Assembly (NCBI GenBank): GCA_031292735.1 | Contig: JARLGP010000150.1 | Coordinates: 1-13,933 of the forward strand | Reading direction: 5' to 3' | Source: Holophaga sp. | GTDB taxonomy: Bacteria > Acidobacteriota > Holophagae > Holophagales > Holophagaceae | Length of the DNA: 13,933 nt | Part shown: piece after piece, positions 6,785 to 12,923 of the stretch | Layout of the letters: every line of letters begins with the position of its first letter | Position numbering within the stretch: the first letter of the stretch is position 1 | Made by a program: the position numbers and the translations under genes | Notes under the pieces: generated by a model | What the model was told of the DNA's origin: nothing | Databases searched by the model: none | Seen by the model: only the letters and a program-made list of their open reading frames with translations

Positions 6785-8473
6785 TCAGAAGTCCCCTGGA
6801 ACCGGGCAGACCGAACTCGCCCCTTCGGTTAGCATCTGAGGCGCCTCTGCCAGGGTTGGGCCCACCCAGGCGACCCAGCAGGGCCGGTCCGGAGCCAGCC
6901 GCAAGGTGTGCTTGCCCTCCTGGATGGGGTAGATGCCGGGGGCGAGGGGCTTGCCGTCAAGTTCCAGGCCCGGGTTTCCGGGCTGGTCGGGGATGATGGC
7001 GTACCGCCCGGTCCTGAGGCAAGTCCAGGCGTCTTCCGTCCGGCCCTTGGTCCAGGACCGGCCCAGGACCCAGAAATCCTTGCGCAAAGCAACATAGTTT
7101 GCGGTGATGAAGGCCATGTCCACGGGCCGCAGGTAGCTGAGCCGGTAGCTTGGGAGGATCACCACAGGCACCTGGGTGCCCCAGGATTGGGTCATGGAGA
7201 CCCGGTCGAAGGACTCCACGTTGGTCAGGTTGATCAGCCAACCGAAGGAGGGCGCCTTGCGGGTGGGGACGAGGCCGATGGTGTCGAACACCGGATCCCC
7301 GGGGGCCGAGAAGGCTTCGGCCATGCCCATCACGTACTCCTGACGGTCATTGGTGAGGGAGAACAGCTGGGTCAGCCGGTTGAACAGAGGCAGGATGTGG
7401 AGCACCAGGACCATGGCCACCAGGAACGGAAGGCCCCGGAGGTCCTTCAAGGCGCCGGGTTCCAGCCAGGGTTTGCCCACGGCCAGCAGGGCCACCATTC
7501 CGGCGCCGGACAGGACCGCCAGGTTGTACGGGAACGGAGTGGGGTTCAGGAAGAAAGCCAGGGTGCAGACCAGGAACAGGACGGTCTCCGGAAACCCCTC
7601 TGCATCCCTCCAGGCCGCGAAGACCCCCTGCCTGACGGCCGACAGGACCCCATGGCCGATCAGGCCCAGCAGGGCCGCGGTCAGGAGCGGCGCGGTCGCC
7701 AGCAGCATCTGCAGGGTTCGCCAGGGCGGGAAGCGGGCCACGGAGCGGACCATGTTCAGGGCCGCGGGGCCTTCCTGAAGGTTGCCGGTCAGGCCCGCCC
7801 ACCCGTTCATCCCGAAGGCGAAGGCCCAGGCCGCCAAGGCTCCCACCGCCCAACACGCCCCCAGGCGCGTTTTCTCCCGCCAGGTTCCGGGCTCCAGGAC
7901 CAGCAGGAGCGCGCACAGCGGCACCCAGGTGGCCACCGATTTGAACAGGCAGGCGTGGAGCAACAGGGCCACCACCCCCAGCAGGAAGAACACCAGGGTG
8001 CGGCACCGGGAAGGCACCCGGCGCCCCAGGATCCAGAGCAGCATGACCCCCGTGAGCAGCACGTTGTCATGGCGGATTTCCAGGCCATAGGCCCACCAGG
8101 GAGCCAGGCTGCCCACGGCCACCAGGGCCTTGAGCCCGGCGGAAGTCCGGAGGTTCAGGCCCGCGGCCACCACGGCCAGGGCCGCGTTCACCCAGAAGAG
8201 GGCCCAGAAGGCGATCCGGAAGACCATGAACAACTGGGCGGAATCCATTCCAGGCCGGACCAGCCAGGACAGGGGGAACAGGTGGAGTTGGCCGGAGGTA
8301 TAAAGGACCTTGGTCCAGCCCCGGGCCAGCACGCTGGCCATGTATACGGTCTGGGCCTCGTCCACCTGGTAGACCCTCGTGACTGCCAGCACGAGGCTGC
8401 CGGCCATGAGGACTCCGGCCAGGGCCAGCCAAAGCGTCAGGTCGCGGCCTCGGGGTTGTGTAGACGTTGCCAT
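6785..8473 (-). CDS. GT-C family membrane glycosyltransferase (ArnT/PMT-like)
   Basis: A 562-residue protein. Many membrane helices fill residues about 12-360, followed by a soluble C-terminal part of about 190 residues. The first external loop contains VYQVDEAQTVYMASVLARG with Asp38-Glu39, the acidic pair typical of GT-C enzymes such as ArnT and protein mannosyltransferases. The segment APGDPVFDTIGLVPTRKAP after the last helices also resembles this group. GT-C enzymes use polyprenyl-phosphate sugars as donors and act on the periplasmic side. A DPM-like GT2 at the left end of the window could supply such a donor; this is inference. ATG at 8473 has AAGGA a few bases upstream. It is the first gene of a four-gene minus-strand run and is divergent from fabI. 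The acceptor (lipid, glycan or protein) is unknown. Confidence 0.82.
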   Translation of the reverse strand: MATSTQPRGRDLTLWLALAGVLMAGSLVLAVTRVYQVDEAQTVYMASVLARGWTKVLYTSGQLHLFPLSWLVRPGMDSAQLFMVFRIAFWALFWVNAALAVVAAGLNLRTSAGLKALVAVGSLAPWWAYGLEIRHDNVLLTGVMLLWILGRRVPSRCRTLVFFLLGVVALLLHACLFKSVATWVPLCALLLVLEPGTWREKTRLGACWAVGALAAWAFAFGMNGWAGLTGNLQEGPAALNMVRSVARFPPWRTLQMLLATAPLLTAALLGLIGHGVLSAVRQGVFAAWRDAEGFPETVLFLVCTLAFFLNPTPFPYNLAVLSGAGMVALLAVGKPWLEPGALKDLRGLPFLVAMVLVLHILPLFNRLTQLFSLTNDRQEYVMGMAEAFSAPGDPVFDTIGLVPTRKAPSFGWLINLTNVESFDRVSMTQSWGTQVPVVILPSYRLSYLRPVDMAFITANYVALRKDFWVLGRSWTKGRTEDAWTCLRTGRYAIIPDQPGNPGLELDGKPLAPGIYPIQEGKHTLRLAPDRPCWVAWVGPTLAEAPQMLTEGASSVCPVPGDF

Positions 8474-8540
8474 GGGGGTCCTTGCGCGGGCACAGAAGCG
8501 CCCCTATTGATCCTAGGCGGACCTTGGCCGGGCTGGAGAA

Positions 8541-8567
8541 AATTCCTGATGCTCCGGTCAGGAAATT
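8541..8567. repeat. Inverted repeat in the GT-C/fabI divergent region
   Basis: TTCCTGA (8543-8549) and TCAGGAA (8558-8564) form a perfect seven-base inverted repeat with an eight-base spacer; two more flanking A/T pairs extend it after one mismatch. A near copy of the left arm, AAATTCCCTGA, follows at 8563-8573. The position between divergent genes fits a protein-binding site or a small hairpin. No clear -35/-10 pair was found for either gene here. Confidence 0.3.
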
Positions 8568-8674
8568 CCCTGAAACCGCCGCTGCCCTGGATCTCCAGCC
8601 GCAGCGCCCACGGATGGGAAGGCTAGCCACGGGTACGATGGTGGGGATATGCTGCGTGATGATGAACCTGTCCC

Positions 8675-8689
8675 GGGCACGGCGTGCCC
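8675..8689 (+). promoter_or_regulatory. Compact hairpin upstream of fabI
   Basis: GGGCAC (8675-8680) pairs perfectly with GTGCCC (8684-8689) around a three-base GGC loop, about 65 bases before the fabI start. No T-run follows, so it is not a standard terminator. It may be a leader structure or an operator for fabI. The rest of the 280-base gap 8474-8753 shows no convincing gene. Confidence 0.28.
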
Positions 8690-8753
8690 ACCGGAAGCTC
8701 GCTCCGCACCTGGAATTCTGAGAAGATGTCGCAGATGATTGAAGGAGTCAAGC

Positions 8754-9518
8754 ATGCTCATGCAGGGTAAGCGAGGTCTGGTGGTGGGGGTCGCCAACAA
8801 GTGGTCCATCGCCTGGGGCATCACCCAGAAGCTGGCCGCGGAAGGCGCGGAACTGGCCATCACCTACCAGAACGAGCGGATGGGCAAGCATGTGCGGGAA
8901 CTGGCGGAAACCCTGGACAAGCCCCTGCTGATCCCCATGGATGTCACTTCCGACAAGCAGATCATCATGACCTTCGAACTGCTCAAGCGGGTCTGGGGCA
9001 ACCTGGACTTCCTGGTGCACGCCGTGGCCTTCGCCCCCCGGGAGGCCCTGGACGGCCAGTACGTGGCCACCAGCCGGGAGGACTTCCGCGTCGCCCATGA
9101 CATCAGCGCCTACTCCCTGGCGGCCCTGGCCAATTCGGCCCAGCCGCTCATGACCGAAGGCGGTGCGATCATCGCCCTCACCTACCTGGGCAGCACCCGG
9201 GTCATCCCCAGCTACAACGTGATGGGCGTGGCCAAGGCCGCCCTGGAGGCCAGCGTCCGCTACCTGGCCGCCGACCTGGGGCCCCAGGGCATCCGGGTCA
9301 ACGCCGTGTCCGCCGGGCCCATCAAGACCCTGGCCGCCTCGGGCATCTCCGGGTTCGGCAGCAAGATGCGCCACCACCGCGACCGGGCGCCGCTGCGCAG
9401 GGACACCGAGGTGGAGGAGGTGGCCGACGCTTCCCTGTTCCTGCTCAGCCCCATGGCCCGGGGCATCACCGGGCAGGTGCTGTACGTGGACGGCGGCTTC
9501 TGCATCATGGGCGATTGA
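8754..9518 (+). CDS. fabI: Enoyl-[acyl-carrier-protein] reductase (NADH), FabI
   Basis: A 254-residue short-chain dehydrogenase/reductase that carries out the last reduction of each fatty-acid elongation round, turning enoyl-ACP into acyl-ACP in the cytoplasm. The N-terminus has the FabI-type cofactor loop GVANKWSIAWG (12-22). Catalytic residues Tyr144 and Tyr154-X6-Lys161 (YNVMGVAK) match the E. coli FabI Tyr146, Tyr156 and Lys163. RVNAVSAGPIKTLAASGI (181-198) and GQVLYVDGGFCIMG near the end are also characteristic. Length is close to the usual 255-265. ATG 8754 is chosen because GAAGGAG lies at 8741-8747 with six bases spacing; an in-frame TTG at 8739 overlaps this site and ATG 8760 is too far. 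FabI is the usual target of triclosan. The next gene begins immediately after its stop. Confidence 0.97.
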   Translation: MLMQGKRGLVVGVANKWSIAWGITQKLAAEGAELAITYQNERMGKHVRELAETLDKPLLIPMDVTSDKQIIMTFELLKRVWGNLDFLVHAVAFAPREALDGQYVATSREDFRVAHDISAYSLAALANSAQPLMTEGGAIIALTYLGSTRVIPSYNVMGVAKAALEASVRYLAADLGPQGIRVNAVSAGPIKTLAASGISGFGSKMRHHRDRAPLRRDTEVEEVADASLFLLSPMARGITGQVLYVDGGFCIMGD

Positions 9519-10046
9519 GTGGAACCGCAGCCGGTTCCGGCCGCCCGGTCCATCCACTACCGGCGGCGCTGGTTCTACGTGCTCTGGGTGGCCTTGCTGC
9601 TGCTGAGCGGCGGCGCCTGGATCCTGTGGGAACGTCCCGTGCGGATGGAGCAGGCCTCCCTGCAACTGGTGTTCCGGGTGCGCAACGCTCCGCCCGGTAC
9701 CTCGGTCCAGGTCTGGGCCGGCCCGCGGTCCCGGTGGGAAGGTCCGGGCTGGTCCGGCGAGGGGCTGGCCCAGGCACAACTCCAGGACGACGGCTACGCC
9801 CGCCTGCCCCTGTTGCGGATCCAGATCGCCCGGCGGCGCTGGGTGAAGGATTACATTCCCCGGGGCACCTGGGACCTGCTGATGTTCAAATGCAGCGCAC
9901 CGGGCGCGCCGCCCCGGTTCTTCGCCCTCCCGCTTTCCGAAGACATCCGCAAGGGCGTCCTGCGGCCCAAATGGAGGCTCACCACCACGATAAACGTCTC
10001 CTGGGATGGCCTCATCAACGGCGGCAGGACCCCGCCGATGCCCTAG
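9519..10046 (+). CDS. Small single-span membrane protein of unknown function
   Basis: A 175-residue protein that I do not recognise. Residues 1-17 are polar with HYRRR just before one hydrophobic helix (about 18-37, WFYVLWVALLLLSGGAWILW). The remaining 135 residues look soluble, so the arrangement is probably N-in with the C-terminal domain outside the cytoplasmic membrane. The domain has alternating short strands (ASLQLVFRVRN, TSVQVWAG), suggesting a beta-rich fold. The GTG start directly abuts the fabI TGA and is in the same frame. No good ribosome site is seen, so translation probably depends on ribosomes finishing fabI; a later start at Met43 would lose the helix. Its stop overlaps the convergent bcp stop by four bases (10043-10046). 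Coding is supported by clean gene packing and a sensible membrane topology. Confidence 0.68.
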   Translation: MEPQPVPAARSIHYRRRWFYVLWVALLLLSGGAWILWERPVRMEQASLQLVFRVRNAPPGTSVQVWAGPRSRWEGPGWSGEGLAQAQLQDDGYARLPLLRIQIARRRWVKDYIPRGTWDLLMFKCSAPGAPPRFFALPLSEDIRKGVLRPKWRLTTTINVSWDGLINGGRTPPMP

Positions 10047-10513
10047 CCCTTCTTCAGGGCTTCCAGGGTGTCCAGGACTTCCTGCACGTGGCCCTTCACG
10101 CTGACCTTGGGCCAGACGTGGCGGATGATCCCCTTGGGGTCGACGAGGAAGGTGGACCGGATGATGCCTTCAACCTCCTTGCCGTACATGACCTTCTTGC
10201 CGAACGCCCCCAGGGGCGTCAGCAGGGCCTTGTCGGGGTCGGACAGCAGCGGGAAGGGCAGCTCCTGCTTGGCCTTGAACTTCTGATGGGAGGCCACGGA
10301 ATCCTTGGAAATGCCGTAGACCTTGGCCCCGGCGGCCTGGACCCGGGCCCAGTTGTCCCGGAAGTCGCAGGCTTCGGTGGTGCAGCCCGGGGTGGCGTCC
10401 TTGGGATAGGCGTAAAGGACGGTCCAGGTTCCGGCCAGGGACTGGGGGGTCACGCTGGCGCCCTGGTCGTCGCTCAGGTCGAAGGGGGGAAGGGGTGTTC
10501 CGATCAGACTCAT
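10043..10513 (-). CDS. bcp: Thiol peroxidase/peroxiredoxin, Bcp (PrxQ) family
   Basis: A 156-residue atypical two-cysteine peroxiredoxin that reduces hydrogen peroxide and organic hydroperoxides with electrons from thioredoxin, in the cytoplasm. The AhpC/TSA-type domain covers the whole protein. Peroxidatic Cys44 lies in YPKDATPGCTTEACDFRD, with resolving Cys49 five residues on, as in E. coli Bcp (Cys45 and Cys50). Other family marks are VYGISKDSVASHQKFKAKQELPFPLLSDPD and STFLVDPKGIIRHVWPKV. Length is normal. ATG 10513 has GGAGG five bases upstream. It is divergent from the ABC transporter gene (74-base gap) and convergent with the small membrane protein gene. Confidence 0.96.
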   Translation of the reverse strand: MSLIGTPLPPFDLSDDQGASVTPQSLAGTWTVLYAYPKDATPGCTTEACDFRDNWARVQAAGAKVYGISKDSVASHQKFKAKQELPFPLLSDPDKALLTPLGAFGKKVMYGKEVEGIIRSTFLVDPKGIIRHVWPKVSVKGHVQEVLDTLEALKKG

Positions 10514-10535
10514 GGGGCCTCCGGGTCACGAGCCC

Positions 10536-10565
10536 AGCCTATCACCAGCGGCAATCGGGTAGGCT
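10536..10565. repeat. Inverted repeat between bcp and the ABC transporter gene
   Basis: AGCCTA (10536-10541) and TAGGCT (10560-10565) are perfect six-base inverted arms separated by 18 bases, centred in the divergent gap. The spacing would suit a dimeric regulator acting on both genes. Six-base arms are weak evidence in a GC-rich genome. No convincing promoter boxes were found beside it. Confidence 0.22.
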
Positions 10566-10587
10566 AACCTCATAGTCTGGAGGATCC

Positions 10588-12345
10588 GTGACATCAGTCC
10601 TGGCACAGCGCGCGCCCTGGTGGTGGAAGCTGGTGGCGCCGCACCGGCGGATCCTGGTCCTGGGCCTGGCGGCCACCATCCTGTGCAGTCTGGCCGCGGC
10701 CTGGGTGCCGTACTGGTCGGGCCTCGCGGTGCACGAGCTGGAACTGCGCGACTGGCCGCTGAGCCGGACCTACCTCATCTGGATGCTGGCCTTCACCCTG
10801 GTGGCCGGGGTGGGGCGCTACCTGATGCGCAACACCCTCATCGGCCTCAGCCGGGAGGTGGAGAAGCTGCAGCGGGAGGAGATCTACGACTTCCTCCTGA
10901 GCATGCCCAACGCCTTCTACGAAAAGAACCTGATCGGCGACCTCATGAGCCGCATCGGCGACGATGTGAACACGGTGCGCATGGCCACCGGGCCGGGCCT
11001 CATGAGCCTGCTGCAGACCGCCAGCCTGCTGCCCATGACCCTGGTGCTGATGGCGCACGCCAGCCTCCGGCTGACCGTGGCGGTGCTGATGCCGTTCTCC
11101 CTGCTGGCCCTGGGCTACTACTTCATCGGCCGGGTCAGCCACCGGCTGCAGCAGCAGATCCAGATCGTCACCTCCCAGCTGAACACCTTCAGCCACGAGA
11201 CCATCTCCGGGGAACGGGTGGTGCAGGCCTTCGGCCTGGAGGAACTGCGGGTGGAGGCCTTCGCGGCCCTGAGCCGCGAGCAGGCCCGCATGAACATCCA
11301 GCAGACGATCCTGTTCGGGATGTACCTGCCCCTGTCCGCCTTCACCGCCGGGCTGGCGGCCCTGGTGCTGGTGGCCTACGGCGGCGGGCTGGTGCTGCAC
11401 CGGGTGCTGACCCTGGGCGATCTCACCGCCTTCACCGGCTACCTGGCGGCCCTGGCCTGGCCGATGATGTCCCTGGGCTGGTCGGCCAACCTGTTCCAGC
11501 GGGGCAAGGCCGGGCAGGAGCGCATCGACTTCGTCATGGCTTCCGCCCAGGCGCCGCTGCCGGTGCTGGAACCGGCGCCGCTGCCTCCGGGCGCCGCGGC
11601 CCTGATCGGCCGGGGCATGGTGCACCGGTTCGATTCCGGCCGGGGCCTGGGGCCCATGGACCTGGACCTGCCCGCCGGCGCCCGGCTGGCCGTGGTGGGC
11701 GGCATCGGCTCCGGCAAGACCGTGCTGCTGCAGGTGCTGGCCGGGTTGCGGGCGCTGGACGAAGGCAGCCTGACCCTGGACGGCGTTCCCCTGGACCAGG
11801 CCAACCTGCGCGCCCACTGGGCCGGCATCGGCTGGGTGCCCCAGGAGGCGTTCCTGTTCTCGGACACCCTGCGGTAGAACCTGGCCATGGGCCGCCCCGG
11901 GGCCAGGGAGGAGGAGCTGTGGGAGGTGGCCCGGGTGGTGTGCCTGGACGATCTCATCCACCGGCTGCCCATGGGCCTGGACACCGTGGTGGGCGAGCGC
12001 GGGGTGGTCCTTTCCGGGGGCGAGCGCCAGCGCACGGCCATGGCCCGGGCCCTGCTGCGCAAACCGCGGCTGATGCTGCTGGACGACGCGCTCAGCGCGG
12101 TGGATTCGGAAACCGAGGCCCGGATCCTGGACAACCTCCGGCACTTCCTGGACGGGGTGACCCTGGTGCTGGCCACCCACCGGGTGTTCGTGGCCGAGCT
12201 GTGCGATCAGGTGCTGGTGATGGAGGACGGCCGGGCCGTGCAGTCCGGGACGCCCCATGAGCTGGCCGGCGTCCCCGGCCACTTCGCCCGGATCCGGCAG
12301 CTGCAGAGCCTGGAACGGGAAATCCTGGGCAACGCCAACGCCTGA
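10588..12345 (+). pseudogene. MdlA-like ABC exporter half-transporter interrupted by an in-frame amber codon
   Basis: Read through one TAG, the frame gives 585 residues, full length for an ABC exporter half with a six-helix membrane domain (about 1-310) and a nucleotide-binding domain. Motifs in order are Walker A GGIGSGKT (371-378), Q-loop VPQE (417-420), signature LSGGERQR (475-482), Walker B LMLLDD (495-500), D-loop SAVD (503-506) and H-loop His531. SHETISGERVVQAFGLE and FLFSDTL resemble E. coli MdlA. Asp500 replaces the catalytic Glu after Walker B, as in MdlA and other degenerate halves of heterodimeric exporters, so a partner half is expected; none lies in this window. The stop at codon 430 cuts between the Q-loop and signature, so the first fragment (10588-11877, 429 residues) should be inactive. 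The second fragment could start at ATG 11887 (152 residues). GTG 10588 has GGAGG at 10579-10583. Confidence 0.85.
11875..11877 (+). other. In-frame TAG inside the ABC transporter gene
   Basis: The codons around it read T-L-R-TAG-N-L-A-M-G. MdlA-like relatives continue in the same register here, and many ABC exporters have Glu or Asp at this place (LREN, LRDN), so a single G-to-T change from GAG would explain it. Frame is unchanged on both sides, which rules out an indel. No strong ribosome site precedes the next ATG at 11887. It may be a true nonsense mutation, a base-call error or a recoded stop. Confidence 0.8.
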
Positions 12346-12353
12346 ATTTGGCC

Positions 12354-12381
12354 TTGACTTGATGATTAGTTTAATTATAAA
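12354..12381 (+). promoter_or_regulatory. Sigma70-type promoter for ferritin
   Basis: TTGACT (12354-12359) and TATAAA (12376-12381) are close to the -35 and -10 consensus and are 16 bases apart. They lie 21 bases before the ferritin ATG at 12402, after the ABC gene's stop at 12345. The AT-rich stretch stands out sharply in this GC-rich DNA. GGAG at 12393-12396 serves as ribosome site. Confidence 0.72.
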
Positions 12382-12387
12382 CTATTC
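12364..12387. promoter_or_regulatory. Palindromic operator candidate over the ferritin -10 box
   Basis: TAGTTTA (12367-12373) and TAAACTA (12378-12384) are perfect seven-base inverted arms around ATTA. After one mismatch GA and TC extend the dyad to 24 bases. It covers the -10 box, so a bound repressor would block transcription. The right part ATTATAA (12374-12380) matches a half site of the PerR/Fur type, but the true symmetry centre differs from a 7-1-7 Fur box. A metal- or redox-sensing regulator is likely by context; its family is not determined. Confidence 0.6.
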
Positions 12388-12401
12388 GTTTCGGAGACGC
12401 C

Positions 12402-12923
12402 ATGTTCAACCAACGCCTCGCCCACGCCATCAACCAGCAGATCGTCGGAGAATTCGCCTCAGCCTATCTCTACCTGGCCATGGCCGGCCACTTCGAGGGC
12501 GCCAACCTGCAGGGCTTCGCCAAGTGGATGCGGGTGCAGGCCCAGGAGGAGGCCTCGCACGCGCTCATCTTCTTCAATTTCCTCACCGACCGCAACGGCC
12601 AGCCGGCGCTCGCCCAGTTGGAGGCGCCGCCTTCGGAGTTCGGCACTCCCCAGGAGGTGTTCAAGAAGGTGAAGGACCACGAGCGCAAGGTCTCCGAGGC
12701 CATCGACGCCATGGCCGACCTGGCGGTGGCGGAAAAGGACCACGCCACCCGGGCCCTGCTGGACTGGTTCGTCACCGAGCAGGTGGAGGAACAGGCGATT
12801 TCCAGCAACATCCACGCCCGGCTCAAGCTGATCGGCGGCGACCCCGCCGGGCTGCTGGCCCTGGACCGGGAGCTGGGCGCCCGCGTCTACGTGGTGCCGC
12901 CGCCGCTGGCCGGCAAGCTCTAA
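12402..12923 (+). CDS. ftnA: Ferritin, FtnA type
   Basis: A 173-residue non-haem ferritin that oxidises Fe(II) and stores it as a ferric mineral within a 24-subunit cytoplasmic cage. The four-helix bundle is complete. Ferroxidase ligands fall at the same positions as in E. coli FtnA: Glu17, Glu50, His53, Glu94, Gln127 and Glu130. The third-site residues Glu49, Glu126 and Glu129 are also present. VGEFASAYLYLAMAGHFE (15-32) and QAQEEASHALIFFNFL (46-61) are typical. There is no haem-binding Met pattern that would argue for bacterioferritin. It has its own promoter and a palindrome over the -10 box, so iron- or redox-responsive control is likely. Its stop codon overlaps the convergent hrpB stop (12920-12923). 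Confidence 0.95.
   Translation: MFNQRLAHAINQQIVGEFASAYLYLAMAGHFEGANLQGFAKWMRVQAQEEASHALIFFNFLTDRNGQPALAQLEAPPSEFGTPQEVFKKVKDHERKVSEAIDAMADLAVAEKDHATRALLDWFVTEQVEEQAISSNIHARLKLIGGDPAGLLALDRELGARVYVVPPPLAGKL

Noticed and set aside
6908..8626. Plus-strand open frame of 572 codons opposite the GT-C gene
   Set aside because: The composition is low-complexity (Gly, Gln, His, Pro, Glu) and it has no recognisable motif, while the opposite strand has a good ribosome site and a membrane glycosyltransferase.
8467..8721. 84-codon plus-strand frame in the GT-C/fabI gap
   Set aside because: It starts inside the GT-C start region, has no ribosome site or family resemblance, and covers the likely promoter area.
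11875..11877. TAG as a pyrrolysine codon
   Set aside because: The site is a flexible loop where relatives carry Glu or Asp, not a catalytic position known to use pyrrolysine, and no methylamine genes are in view.
10594..12282. Minus-strand open frame of 562 codons, and a second plus-strand frame of 546 codons, over the ABC gene
   Set aside because: Both have biased composition with no motifs. The frame carrying Walker A, signature and Walker B is the real one despite its stop codon.
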